From: Paramoeba atlantica
Lineage: Eukaryota > Discosea
Assembly (NCBI GenBank): GCA_977017575.1
Contig: CDRNVI010000043.1
Coordinates: 186,001-250,000 of the forward strand
Reading direction: 5' to 3'
Length of the DNA stretch: 64,000 nt
Positions 47,554 through 59,700 of this stretch are shown in pieces. Position 1 is the first letter of the stretch. Each line of letters opens with the position of its first letter. The notes beneath the pieces are model-generated. The model saw only the letters and a program-made list of their open reading frames with translations. It was not told the origin of the DNA and did not search any database. The position numbers and the translations under genes were made by a program.

Positions 47554-48483
47554 CTAGCAAGAAAGCTCAAACACCATTGGGTGCATCGGTAACTTAACTT
47601 TATGCCAATTCGGATGGAGACGAGGTCTTCGTGCAATTTCAAAGAAATTTAATTGATTGCGTTCTTCTTCGTTCCGGGCATACCAGAAACACAGAGTATC
47701 AGACATTACGGCTTTGTGTAAACTAATTATTCGGCGTACCTGATCTGACGTATGCACATGAACGAAAAACTGACCATCGGATCGCCCATGCATAGCATAA
47801 ACTAATGCTGGCTCAACTCCCGTAAGAGAGTGCACAAGACAGAAAATCGCCCTGGTTCCAATACCTCGCCTTGCCTGTGCTACGAACAACTTTTTAGTAG
47901 TTGCTTCGACCTGCCTTACTTCATAGCAGTCCAATGGAGGACAGGGAGATACGTCAGCAGCAGCAAAGCAATTCACTAAGTGCGGTGGCAATACGACACG
48001 GAGGCAAAACGGCGACAATTCTTCGAAATAATTCACAGTGGTTTGTAAAGAGCATGCGTAATGACTACAATACGGATGTGGCGTTGATACTTGTGTGTGG
48101 ATGGGGTTCATGTGGGACTGGAACGCAGGAATAGGCCGAAAGGGCGGATATACGTCTGAAGGGACATACGGATTTTCAGTGGAATGGTCATTGGGCATGA
48201 GGGTAACCTTTTCTTCCGGATATACGCGGTTTACGTATCCCAAGCTGCACACCATGGAATCATTCACATACGTCAACGGCGTCGAAAAATACATTGATGC
48301 GGGGTATACTGTCGGGTTCGCGCTGTACGACGTATTGACGTATGTGAATGGTTCCATGTGGGCAGTTTGGGATACAGAGACCGACACATCAGGATGAAAA
48401 TAGTGTTGATCGCTACGGGGCCACATGAACGACGTTAAACAGGTATGTAAATAACTATTTCGATATAGCTTAGGCAGTTGCAT
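47554..48483 (-). CDS. Protein with RRM-like C-terminal region, unknown
   Basis: The frame from ATG 48483 has 309 codons. The first 140 residues are low in charge and rich in Tyr, Pro, Ser and Asn, with a recurring YVN motif (FTYVNTSY, LTYVNDSM, LGYVNRVY), like a disordered RNA-granule region. The last 150 residues look like a compact domain: TKKLFVAQARRGIGTRAIFC, GQFFVHVHTSDQVRRIISLH and TLCFWYARNEEER follow the strand-helix order of an RRM (KLFV at beta-1, FFVHV at beta-3, then a helix). It may bind mRNA; the assignment is tentative and the true start could be an inner Met. Confidence 0.5.
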   Translation of the reverse strand: MQLPKLYRNSYLHTCLTSFMWPRSDQHYFHPDVSVSVSQTAHMEPFTYVNTSYSANPTVYPASMYFSTPLTYVNDSMVCSLGYVNRVYPEEKVTLMPNDHSTENPYVPSDVYPPFRPIPAFQSHMNPIHTQVSTPHPYCSHYACSLQTTVNYFEELSPFCLRVVLPPHLVNCFAAADVSPCPPLDCYEVRQVEATTKKLFVAQARRGIGTRAIFCLVHSLTGVEPALVYAMHGRSDGQFFVHVHTSDQVRRIISLHKAVMSDTLCFWYARNEEERNQLNFFEIARRPRLHPNWHKVKLPMHPMVFELSC

Positions 48484-48813
48484 TTACCGAAGTATTGGAA
48501 AAAAATGCAGAGCACGTTTCATAACACTGGTTAATTACTAAAATCGAAGTGAATGATACGTGGAATTTATACATGAATGTTTCGTCTAGACTCACGAAAG
48601 TATGACGTCCGTGTGAGGTCGTTGATGAAATACATTGTAAAATTATACCGCAGTATTTGTTTTGGCGATAAGATGAAGCAATTCTTTTGTGACACGAAGT
48701 CCCAAATATTCCGACAATCGTCTCTTAGTCCATTGCACTGGTGACGCGTCCACTACATGGTGAGCATTGCCCGTATCAATCCCTTTTGAAGTTGCAGGGT
48801 AAACGCCTCGATA
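48484..48813. other. Intergenic spacer
   Basis: 330 bp between the RRM-like gene start and the helicase stop, with no feature seen. Confidence 0.4.
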
Positions 48814-51426
48814 CTACGATGCGACTTCCGACCTACGTTGAAAACCATATTTATAGTATAATACTGGGGACGCATCTTTTATCCATTCTGGAAGTATTGG
48901 AGCGCAGTGCATCATGAAATTTGCTTTTGTGCAGCGTAAGTGATGATACATAACGTATGTTGGCAACGGTCTCTTCTTTGCCAATGAACTAGAAGGGTGT
49001 ATCTTGAGCTCCAGACCAGGTTTTGTCACATTCTCGTACGTATCTCCATAGCGTCTCAGTCTTGCGATGTTTTGAGCGTATCCACCAATCAATGATTTCA
49101 TGACATCACTATGTTCTTTGTAGCTCTTCACGAGTATATTCGTCCGATCTAATAATCTCAGCAGTTGGTTTCGAATATTACAGGCCCTTTGCAATATTCT
49201 GTATTGGACAAAATGATTAATACACCAACTTTCCGATCGACCACTATCTTCCCATTGTTCAAAGATTTCAAGGAATAATATCATATCACCGTGCCCCCGG
49301 TCGAAATTAGCAATGGTAGATTGAAAAGCAGATCGGAGACGTGAATTCTGCCCTACTTGAAACAAACTCGTGTCCAAAGTTGCTAACAAAGCCACCACAA
49401 TTGTAAGTTCATGAGAACATTCGTATTTTTCAGCGCGTACCAGCGACTTTGAAAGCCTAGGATCAAGTGGAAACTCCGCCATGCGCTTTCCTAAGGTAGT
49501 GAGTTCTCCGTCATCATCCAAAGCTTCAAGAAAGTGTAGATCTGTAAAAGCTTGAGTTATGTTCTCAGGACATGGAGAATCAATAAATTCAAAATCTAAA
49601 AAGTTTGCTACACCCAAAGCTTTCACATCCAGTACTAGGTGTGCTATGTCCGTCCGCTGCACTTCGGGGATAATGGCAAGCGCGAGGTCATTGTCATATG
49701 AGGATCGCGTATACAGTCGGTAGCAAATTCCAGGCTTAGTACGACCTGCCCGACCACGCCTTTGCTCCGCTCCGGCCTGAGAAATCGGCACCACTAAAAG
49801 ACGTTCCATATTTGCTTTCGAGTCGTACCACGTTTGTTTACAGAAGCCACAATCAATGACGTAAACAATTCCGTCGATAGTCAGCGATGTTTCAGCAATA
49901 TTCGTAGCTAATACGACTTTTCGGGCTCCTTGGGGTGTAGGTTCAAATATTCGTCTTTGTAAATCGGAAGGAAGAGCCCCGTAAACAGGGAAAATAAGTA
50001 TTTCACGCAAGAAATGCTGCATAGATGAGAGTTTTTCTTGTATAATACCTTCACACCTTGTGATTTCCTCTTGCCCTGTCAAAAAAACAAGTATATCACC
50101 CTGCGGCTCGTGCTCATGAATCTGTAAAATAGTTGCCGCAGAGGCCTCTACATAATCTAGTAATGGAATTTGTGCAAATTTTACTGCTACCGGAAACAAA
50201 CGCCCCGTGACGTGAAGAACGGCTGCATTTTCAAAGTAGCTGCTTAATTTTATAGCTTGTAATGTTGCAGATGCAATCACAACGGTTAAAGGATTACTTG
50301 TATTCCTCCTTACTCTCCAGGTTTCGCGAACGAATCCCAGCAGAACGTCAGTATGTAGCGCTCGCTCATGCGCTTCATCAATCACTACGGCCGACACGTT
50401 TTCCAGCATCGGATCGGAAATATACTCTCGTAGTAGCATACCATCTGTCATGTAAATAAGTTTTGTGTCTGGAGCAAGCCTTTCATCGAATCGGACTTTA
50501 TAGCCCACGCTTGAGCCTAGTGCGACACCGCACTCATAAGCCACGCGGGCCGAAACGCTCATAGCGGCCACTCGTCTGGGTTGAGTACAAATCACACGCT
50601 TGGAACTATCACACGTGTATCCAGTCTCTACCAGGTACTGTGGAATTTGGGTTGATTTCCCACACCCCGTTTCTCCCTGTAGAATGAGAACATGTTCGTC
50701 CTTCAGTCGTTTCAAGATTTCACTTCGATAATTATAAATGGGCAAGGTTTTACGAAAGTCATCGATACTGAGAATTTTTAAAGTATCTTCGGGTTCATCA
50801 CGTGGTACTTGGTACTTTGAGTAATGATTGTATTTGTCACTAGTAAAAGCTATTTCATCTTGAAGAAGGGCTTGTACCGCGTGTTTGTCGGGAACAAAGG
50901 TCCTAGCAACAGTAGTAAGTTCGACGCCGGAAGCTTCTATTTTTTTCTGTTCTAGTAACTTTTGCTGCTGCAGGGCAGTTGTGGCATGGTAATCGTCAAA
51001 GGTTGCATCATCCCCCATTAGTGCTCCAACCTGTTTTTCATTTCTATCCCCCAAGCTTTCCAGTGACGTGGCTTGAGGAAGACGATACGATGAATCTCGA
51101 GTACCAGTGGGCTCAAAAGATTTCGCGATCGCGACGCTATCTATGACCTTACGATATTTTGCAAGCTCCACCGAAGAAAGTGGTTTATTCTTTATTTCGG
51201 CTTCTAAATATTCCGCAATTTTCGATTCTTCTTTGAAAACCCGTGGAGCAATTCGCGAAAAAAAGTTCTGACGAGACAAACTTTCCTGACGCTCCCAATC
51301 TGAATCTTTATACGCTTTTGCATGTGCCCGCGGTGTGAGCTCGTGATCCCGTAATCTTTTCACCTGTTCCTTGCGAATCTCTCGCTTACGCTCGTTTAAA
51401 TCTTTTATCCATTCATTTTCACCCAT
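48814..51426 (-). CDS. DEAH-box splicing helicase, Prp2/DHX16 type
   Basis: DEAH helicases of this clade remodel the spliceosome with ATP. The frame gives 870 residues. A charged N-terminal region of about 200 residues is followed by motif I GETGCGKST at 251-259, DEAH at 350-353, motif III SAT at 386-388, FLTGQEEI near 448, and motif VI QRRGRAGR at 555-562. The winged-helix, ratchet and OB regions follow (SWCINHFVQYRILQRACNIR, then LELKIHPSSSLAKKRPLPTYV with YVMYHHL). SWCxxxFVQYR and the length fit Prp2/DHX16 better than the longer Prp22 or Prp16, but paralogue choice is inference. It lacks S1 and G-patch domains. A clear pyrimidine-AG lies 25 bases upstream. Confidence 0.88.
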   Translation of the reverse strand: MGENEWIKDLNERKREIRKEQVKRLRDHELTPRAHAKAYKDSDWERQESLSRQNFFSRIAPRVFKEESKIAEYLEAEIKNKPLSSVELAKYRKVIDSVAIAKSFEPTGTRDSSYRLPQATSLESLGDRNEKQVGALMGDDATFDDYHATTALQQQKLLEQKKIEASGVELTTVARTFVPDKHAVQALLQDEIAFTSDKYNHYSKYQVPRDEPEDTLKILSIDDFRKTLPIYNYRSEILKRLKDEHVLILQGETGCGKSTQIPQYLVETGYTCDSSKRVICTQPRRVAAMSVSARVAYECGVALGSSVGYKVRFDERLAPDTKLIYMTDGMLLREYISDPMLENVSAVVIDEAHERALHTDVLLGFVRETWRVRRNTSNPLTVVIASATLQAIKLSSYFENAAVLHVTGRLFPVAVKFAQIPLLDYVEASAATILQIHEHEPQGDILVFLTGQEEITRCEGIIQEKLSSMQHFLREILIFPVYGALPSDLQRRIFEPTPQGARKVVLATNIAETSLTIDGIVYVIDCGFCKQTWYDSKANMERLLVVPISQAGAEQRRGRAGRTKPGICYRLYTRSSYDNDLALAIIPEVQRTDIAHLVLDVKALGVANFLDFEFIDSPCPENITQAFTDLHFLEALDDDGELTTLGKRMAEFPLDPRLSKSLVRAEKYECSHELTIVVALLATLDTSLFQVGQNSRLRSAFQSTIANFDRGHGDMILFLEIFEQWEDSGRSESWCINHFVQYRILQRACNIRNQLLRLLDRTNILVKSYKEHSDVMKSLIGGYAQNIARLRRYGDTYENVTKPGLELKIHPSSSLAKKRPLPTYVMYHHLRCTKANFMMHCAPILPEWIKDASPVLYYKYGFQRRSEVAS

Positions 51427-51992
51427 TTATCAGTACATATTAAATGCTTGACTAAAGAAAAAGGGAATGTGTTACAACAATGAAATGATTGTATTCAAAA
51501 ACTGTATATTGAATTTTATAAAGATAAACTTGATAAGGTTTTGATCGTTGGCTCATCAAAAAAAGTCAATTTGAGGAAGTTACATTGGTCTGTGTATACG
51601 TTCGGAGACTAAAATCTTAGGTTACGTAACTATAGAAAGTATTTAAACATTTTCTTATCAAACTCAAAAACAAAAACAAATCATAAGTTGGCTACGCCAA
51701 TAGACGGTAAGAATTTCACCAGCCTCGGGAACAATGTTTTTAAAGGTTCAAGCTATGCATAGGAGCAAAAAGAAATTGGTCACCCCAAATGATCAATGGG
51801 CAAATTTGTTTCTTAACTGCATCTTTAGAGACTGATATTCACTGCAGTTATTTGATGGTGAGAATAAAGGGCCGCACTGCGCATACATTCAAATATATAC
51901 ACTTACATAGTACTGTATTACATGTATGTACTTACATAGTACTGTAAATTAGGAAGCATTTGTTTACATTCGAGATATTCAACGAGAGCTGC
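51427..51992. other. Intergenic spacer with acceptor and short direct repeat
   Basis: 565 bp without a gene. Apart from the helicase acceptor at 51452-51468, it carries a direct repeat ACTTACATAGTACTGTA near 51901 and 51930. Confidence 0.5.
51452..51468 (-). promoter_or_regulatory. Possible trans-splice acceptor of the DEAH helicase
   Basis: Minus strand ATTCCCTTTTTCTTTAG ends 25 bases before the ATG. It is the cleanest pyrimidine-AG in the window. Confidence 0.5.
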
Positions 51993-53447
51993 TCAGTTGC
52001 TGAGTCCAAGCTGACGCAATGAAGGAACTACATCTACTTCTCCAGTGCTGAACATGCAAGGTGCCTGATTCAGGGCTTTTTGAAGTAGACAAAGAACTTG
52101 ATTAGGTCTGACGTTTCCTATAGCATCGAGAACGTCGCATCCAAGCTCTGTAGAATCACTCATACTCAAAGCGCAAGATGCAACATAATCGCTGTAGTCC
52201 CTCCTCAGTTCTAAATTGTCATGATAAAACCTGACAACAGCGCGGTGAAGAGCATGTGCAAAACTTTGTTCGAATAACTTAGCGCCTTTAGCACATTCTT
52301 GAACAATATCTATACCTTTTCTCATGTCCGTTTCGAAATGAAAAGGATCTGATCTTATAGTCAAACCAAATACACCAGCTGTTTCATAAGGATTGTAAAA
52401 CGTTCTAGCACCTTTGTCCAACCCATATTCAAGTCGAGATCCGTCTTGTAGGGCGGTACTCAGAAGCTGGTGAGTGACTAAACCCACTGCGTATTCCTCT
52501 GGAGCGCTAGCTCCAGCAGGTACTATCCAACCTAGAGCGCTAATCGTTTCATTGTCCATCGAAGGCTTAGATGTCATTTCCTTTTGACGCTTTTCAGGGT
52601 CAGCCGTTTCGCGCCCAGGGTGAAACTGCGCACTTTCATTTTTAGTTGAAATAGCCAAAGGAACTTCACTTTCTCGAAAATGGGGAGCCGTTTTTTGGTG
52701 TGGATACGGCGCTGTTTCATATGCTGCTACTAAAGTATCATGATCAATGTTGGTACCTACGATACACATGTTATGGGGGAGAAAACGAGTGCAGTACTGT
52801 TTCATTAGGTGATCTGGAGAGCAGTCGTCATTGCTATGTGGTGGGACAAGACGTGGCTGGCCGAGAGGCTCTTTGTAGAAACCAACGCACTCAAGACGTT
52901 GTGTGCAATACTCACGTGGAGCTTTCCAGCGCATTTCCTCATACACTGCATCCATCGCATCGCGGTAGCGCTGTACTTCAACTTCCATAAAACGAGGAAC
53001 AGCTACACAGTTACACATCATATGGAACAATGTCTGAAACTTGTCGCGCGGCACCTCTACTTTCCAACCAAGAATTTGTTTACGGATTTCAGTGTGCTCA
53101 AAACTCGCTCCTACGGAACGAAGCTGGCGATCGAATTGAAACATAGAGTCCTCCAAGTTCGAAAGCATGAGACCGCAACGCATGACGTAATTAAGCCCGG
53201 GGCGAGAAATAGGATCATATTTAGCACCAGCTTGTACATTATATATTCCGATGGATGACATACTTTCTCCAAAGTCTTGAGTAATAATTTGCGCCTCATT
53301 CGAAGCTGTGCTTCTTCGAAGTGAAGATTTGGCAGAGGGGGTCAGAGGAGAAATGTCATTATCTGCTTGCCTATATGAGAATCCCCAGGAGAGCTTCGGG
53401 TGAACGCTAAAAGGTGCGATTGATAGTGAAAGACTTCTGCAAAGCAT
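51993..53447 (-). CDS. M16B core protein/MPP-alpha-like subunit of mitochondria
   Basis: Proteins of this type are either the non-catalytic alpha subunit of the matrix processing peptidase or core subunits of complex III. The frame gives 484 residues. A presequence (MLCRSLSLSIAPFSVHPKLS) precedes the first M16 domain, YNVQAGAKYDPISRPGLNYV, where the catalytic HxxEH is absent. The second lobe contains ALGWIVPAGASAPEEYAVGL and TFYNPYETAGVFGLTIRSDP. The latter is closer to complex III core 2 (fsaSYSDSGLFG) than to MPP-alpha, whose Gly-rich loop is missing. I favour core protein 2, but in some protists one protein serves both roles. Confidence 0.75.
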   Translation of the reverse strand: MLCRSLSLSIAPFSVHPKLSWGFSYRQADNDISPLTPSAKSSLRRSTASNEAQIITQDFGESMSSIGIYNVQAGAKYDPISRPGLNYVMRCGLMLSNLEDSMFQFDRQLRSVGASFEHTEIRKQILGWKVEVPRDKFQTLFHMMCNCVAVPRFMEVEVQRYRDAMDAVYEEMRWKAPREYCTQRLECVGFYKEPLGQPRLVPPHSNDDCSPDHLMKQYCTRFLPHNMCIVGTNIDHDTLVAAYETAPYPHQKTAPHFRESEVPLAISTKNESAQFHPGRETADPEKRQKEMTSKPSMDNETISALGWIVPAGASAPEEYAVGLVTHQLLSTALQDGSRLEYGLDKGARTFYNPYETAGVFGLTIRSDPFHFETDMRKGIDIVQECAKGAKLFEQSFAHALHRAVVRFYHDNLELRRDYSDYVASCALSMSDSTELGCDVLDAIGNVRPNQVLCLLQKALNQAPCMFSTGEVDVVPSLRQLGLSN

Positions 53448-53758
53448 TATTAGAGAGTAAAATTATGTTCACATTTCATTATTGATGTTAATATCAACTT
53501 CTGTGTGTGCAGTTGCATCATTGTTCAACAATATAAGGTAGTTATATTTTTTATATATATACATCATTCCAGTACATGCAGGGTACATGTACAGGGCGTA
53601 CATGAGAGCCGTTTACACATTTGCAAAAGGTTCGACGAAAACCCCATACAGACCCTGCTCCCACTTCGGGACCCTGCTCCCACTTCCGCATCTTTTTCAA
53701 GGAAAGATTACACGCAAAAAAACTTCGTGCCACTGCAAGGAACATAAACTATGGAATG
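53448..53758. other. Intergenic spacer
   Basis: 311 bp without a gene; an 18-bp direct repeat ACCCTGCTCCCACTTC lies at 53651-53690. Confidence 0.4.
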
Positions 53759-56700
53759 CTACCTGGATTCTATCTGTGACAGAGAGTTTATCAATAAATG
53801 AGCGTGCTTAGGCAATTCATTTTGCATGTTTGCGGACTCCACAGTATCCAAAAGCAAACGCGTATCGGTGGCAGACAAACATTTGACGATGCGCAAAGAA
53901 GATAACCAATCTTCCGTGTTTTTCAGGAGGAGCTGCACGATGGAGGCAAGTAATTTAATATCAATCTTGTTTCTCACTTTAGCTTGTGTTTTTGAGACAC
54001 CAGTAAGAGACATCGGAGCTGAAGACTCCTCAAGAGCAGGCTTTTCACGTAACATGAATTCTGCAGCAGTGAGTGCACACATCCAAAACGCATATGTACC
54101 TGCTCGTATTTGAATTTCCTTCAACTGTTTCAGTAAAAAAACAGATAACATTAGAGAAGAAAATGTGTGACACAGCGCGCTAAAAGTTTTAACTAGAGCA
54201 GGAACACACCCGTGATGAAATTTACGCAGCACGACGATCACAACCTTGGCATCCACGAGTCGCACAAGTTTGCGACTTCGAAGGACTCGTAATGACTCAC
54301 TCCAGGACCAATGAGTTTGTGAAAGTAAGGAGCACAGCTCTGTTGCGGAGTTTACGTGACTTAACGCCCGTAAAAGTGCGCTCTGTTCCTGCGCTGCCAT
54401 GTAAACGGGCATCAAATCCGTTTGAGGCCCTCGGGCATCAACATAATGCTCATATATTTGTAACGCGCGCTGTGCTTTGCCGGTATGAAGTAGTTGACTC
54501 ATAATCAATTGCAGAAATCGATGTCTGATACCCAGAGAACACAAAGGTTTTATGTGTTCCATTACACGGGTAGCATATTCCCAATTCGATGAAGTGAGTA
54601 TGTTCAACCATCTAAGAAGAATAGATGAATTCTCGAACACCACTGAGTGATTTTTCGCAAACAGTAGTACCGCTATCCACCAGCTATCCCTACTAATTCT
54701 CGAAATAGAAGTAAGTAATTGAGCTGCCAATGCTTCTTTGACTTCCTTTCGGACCGTTTCTTGTCTTCCCAAAAGATTCAAACATTGTCTCCAGCTTAAC
54801 TTCTTCGTGGAAAGTAAATCTTGCTGAAGGGCAATATCCTGTAGGGAAAACCACCACTCCTGCTTTAGGTCTAACGAACGTTCAATTAGCTTTGAAGAAA
54901 GATCAACAGATATTCGCGGCGCACGACAATGTAAGCATAATCGCAACAACGACGCAACTCGGTGATCCGTTAAAAATCGTTTTCCTACTCGCTCATGCAT
55001 CCAATTTGCAAGTGCTAGGACGGTTTTATTCTTATTGCTGTTCATTAAAGAGTGTAGACAAGAATACGCAATTGTAGGCAATAACTTCTCCGGGTGTGGT
55101 AGCTTCAATAAAACCTGCAATCCGACACTCCAATGAAAATAAAATAACTCCGTTTGTGCGTCCGCTTGAATTTCATCTGTGCAATTGATGCCAACGCGTG
55201 GTACTTCGTTTGATTCTCTAGACCTCTTTTGAAGACTTAAATCCATGGCGAATATTTGAAAAGTGTGTTGAATCAGTCCGGGTCGGTTGATCGATACATT
55301 TACAAGCACTTGACACCACTTTTTCAACGATCTTCTCGATATGCTGAGAGATAGAAAGGATGAGAGAATAATTTTCCATGGTGCACCACAAAAGTAGGCA
55401 CTGCCCCACAAATCATTGAGCAAATCTGATTCACCAGGTGCATGAGTATTAACCAATGTGAGGGCATCCTGCCACATGAAGCACGCAGACCCATGAGGAG
55501 TGTCAACGAGGACTCTAGAAAGCATTAGACGCTCCAGCAGAACATCTAATGGAGCGGGAAAATAATTTGTCGTAATCAAGCTCGCAGCTTCTTTCCAAGA
55601 AATATTACAACGCAAAATCTCTCGAAGACTTTCGTGAAGCATTCTTTTTGCAGACGCATAAACTTTCACTCCTTTGCATAAGAGACCGTACGGCAATGCG
55701 GTGGAAACAAGAATTTGCTGCTTTTCCTTTTTGGCTTGCTTGAGAACGGAAAAGTATTTTTCGATGGTATCCGACGGAATACTGCCCCAAGGTACGTCTA
55801 CAGTTTTCAAAATCTCATAATTTCGCAATAAACATTCCGAATTACGAGATAAAAGATCGAAAAATGCTAAATTAAGTGCAGAATACGTGAGGTTCAAAGA
55901 AAAGTCAAAGCGACCTTCCGCATTCTCTAGTTCGCTCTTTCGTAAAAATAACATTGATAAGGCCGTAAGTAGTAGGGAAGATGTTCCTGGAAGATCGCAA
56001 TCACCACGCCCACAAATAGTACGGAGGGAGCAAGCAACTAACCGTTGATCTGAAGAGAAATTAATCGCTGTGATACATAGTTTGATACACAAAGTAATTT
56101 CCTTATGATCTAGCAGTATCATTACCACTTCGCGCAAATATCCCATGATTGCTCTCTCACATGATGACAATTTGTGCGCCATTATAACGATATTTGCTGA
56201 GCTGCTGGAACCTAAAACAAGCTGTTCAGTTTGATCTACGATAAACTTCCAGTTGCGCGCTTCTAAGTGCTGTTTAAGCTTGCGATGCTCTGGACTATCG
56301 CAAACGCTTAGTGGAGGGAGGGGAATGTTGAAATCAAGACACGCGCGCCATGTGGACCGCCTAAGCCTATGATACAGAAGAGCAGTTCGCAGAACTTCTT
56401 TTACAGGTTGAGCAGCTTCTTTTTGGCCAGCATTTGGGAGCTGCGATCCACTTTTCAAAAAACCTCTGTTATAGAGGTTTTCATAGTCGTGAACCTCAGG
56501 TATGATCCCAAATGCAACGAAATCCAAAAGACAGTCTAATGGGTTCATCGTTACACTAATAATTTCTGACAGGCAGTGACTCAAAAAACTGGATTCAAGT
56601 TCAGCGAGCTCGTTTGCGCTTCTCTGACATTCCTTCTTCAATGAGACAAGATCCTTTTGCTGCACTTTCCGAAGCCAGCTCGGTATCAGCTGTGCTTCAT

Positions 56701-59700
56701 TAGCAGAAATCTTATGCACAGTTATATCAAAGCATATGACACACATTATCAGGAGTTTCATACCTTGGCGGATCGGCACTTTTTTGAATATGATCTGATG
56801 TATCAGTGCATCCAATGAAGCATGAGCAATATTCTTTTCATGCCCTTGCCTAAGTTGTAGATACAGCCGAAATACATAAGGAGCAAACCTCGCGCAAGAC
56901 ATGGATGTAATTAGTGCACCACAATTTTCGATTGTTATTGTTGGTCTCTTGGACAAAAACATGGATAGTAAGTGAGCCTTTTCTTTTTGATGATTTGGCG
57001 AATATTGATCCAGAACAGATAAGGCGTGCAATACGCAAGTTATGTCGTGCGAGGGTACAGATGAATAATTGTATGCCATAATGCCAAGAGCAGCTTCCCA
57101 CTGTGTAGAGAGAACCGATAGTGCTAATCGAAATACTTTTACAGAAATGCGAAATCGTGAAAGGACGGTGGGGTATGAAGGATGCTCGTAAACGAGCTTA
57201 AAAGTCCACAGAGCTATTTCCCAAGCACCCAGTTTTTTAGCCTGCAAAATAAAACTTTCAAAGTTGCAACGAATCCAATCCATTACATCTTTCCTCGCAC
57301 AGAAACAACTAAGACGGTTTCGCAATTTATCAGTAATTTCGGATGCGCTGAAAAAAGAAATACATGTAGTTGTGTCATGTACTGCGGAATTCCTCCTTTT
57401 ACCGTCACAAATATAAGTACTAGACTCTTCAATGGCTACCCGATGCGCAATACAGTGTCCACTAAGAGCAGATTGCAAAACAACGTCGGCTTCACTAGAA
57501 GACAAAGGGTCCTGCAGCCACTTCCAAAGGAGACTCGGCAAAGCGGGTGATGAGAATTTTGCGTAACCGATTTTTATTAAAAGCGCTTCCCGAATTGCTG
57601 GAGTCGCATTTTCAGTGATTAGGTGAAGAACTGCGTCTTGTTTCTCGGGAACTAAAAATAGAAAGTGAGGTACAAGAGTGGACAAACATGAGTCTATTTC
57701 GGAAATATTTCGTCTTATAGCTAATGGAAACCGGTTAACTACGTCACCTAGTATAAATGCTAGCTCATGCGAAGAACTAGACTGTATTTTTTCAGCCATG
57801 CTTCGCAACAAAATTCTTAGCACCGACTGAGCTTCTAGCGTACTACTATTGCTTATATTCCACATTAGATATAGTGTGTGCAATTGTTTTAGAGAAAACA
57901 CACGATTTCCGTGCCTCAATAGCTTTGTAAAGATATTCGCTGGTATTTCTCGTAAGAATAAAGTGGAGAGCAAATAGGCTTCATGATATGCTCCAATCTC
58001 AAGTATGCTATCCACCTGTTTAATGACGGAATTCTCGAACTCGATTCGTAAAAGTTCAGTATCGCTTTGAGCATCAGTGACATTGCTGTCTAGGGCATCT
58101 AAAAATCGAGTTTTTTCGCAAGTTGATTCGTTCCACTGTAGTGCCGTACCGGAGGAGTATGACAGAGCACGGAATACGACTAAAGCTGATACCCAGTCCT
58201 GAGTTTTGGATGCAATATTGCTCTGATCCACAATAGTAGATTTGAGGTTGTCACTATAACGAAGTCTAGCCTTCTTATCGTACAAATTATGTAATCGAGC
58301 CCTTGTTTGCCTTTCGCCAACATCATTTTCCCATATTTTCATTAAGGGCATAAAATATTCATGTATCGGCAGGTCATTAGGATTCCGTTTTCCCAACATC
58401 CATAGTGCTTCTCCAAAAGAGAAGCACAGTGCGTGCGCAATTAAGAGTTTCTTTAGAGGAGTGTTGTTGTCTAGGCGCTCGAGACATTCATGGAGATAAA
58501 AATAGAACCTGTTTCTGTCAAGAAGAGGAAGAACCGCAGCAACAACGGATGGGCACTCACGTATGGCCAAGCTACTGCCAAAATAAAGCTTTAAGGCTTG
58601 TAACCAAGCATTCTCTGCCCGTAACGTACCGATACGAGTTTCTATGTTACTGCGCATGACATTAAGCTGACTGTCATACTGTAGTACGCAACGGGCGGCC
58701 AATTTGTAAAGAAAATTCAATTTATTTGCTATTTGTGCATCACATCTTATGTATTCTGCGCTTTCAGTGCGTATTATATCGTGCCTTGCTATGTGTGCAT
58801 GACACAACTCGATTAGGGAATAGTAAGAATCAGTTCGCATTTCGTAAGCACATACAAGAGATTCTTTTGCGAACCAGCAAACGAAGTATATACTATCTGG
58901 CACCGTTCCGGATAATAGAAGAAGCGTGTCGAATACTAGTAGGAGATAATGTCGTGTCTGAACACTTGTAGATAATTTGTACAGCTTCGTAGCTTCAAGC
59001 CAGGATAGATTCGCGAGGTATGAACTACTTCTGGCGTGATTTTTCATCTGGGGTATAATATAGCTCATGCAGCTTTCCACATAGCTTATCATGTGCTCAG
59101 TCTCACAACGTCCTTTTTGTATTTCACGCATAGCAAGTTGCAAAGCGTTTGTCCAGAGAGAATTCCTATGATAACTCCTTATAAGAACACTGCTGTGCAT
59201 AAAATTTGGATCTATGATAGTTCGATATAATTTCAAAGTAACATTCCACGGAGCATCCACGAATCGTTGATCAAACATCTCGTACAATATTCTCAGAGGG
59301 AACGCTTGAGCTATGGTATCCTTTGATTGCTGCCATGAGTGTCCGTGCATCCTGCCCCATAAATGTGTAGACGTCGAACTCTCCAGACCTTGAAGTGAAC
59401 TACAAGCGCGATACACAATGCCAAGAAAAAACAATGATGTCATCCAAGATGCAGATTGGAAATGTGACTGCGAATACTTTAAAGCTTCGTTCACCCTCCT
59501 CGAACATATCCACAAAACCGCTATCGTTGGAGGACGTCTGGTAAAGTCTATCCGACATAGGACATTTGATGAGATGCTCAAAGCCCTCTGCCAAGGATGT
59601 TCGTGAGACAGAATATAAGCCAGCAAGACAAGCGTACCTGAGGAAAAGGTTCCTCGACGAGGCATACCCGACAAGCATTTCTCCCATGAAAGATTTGATC

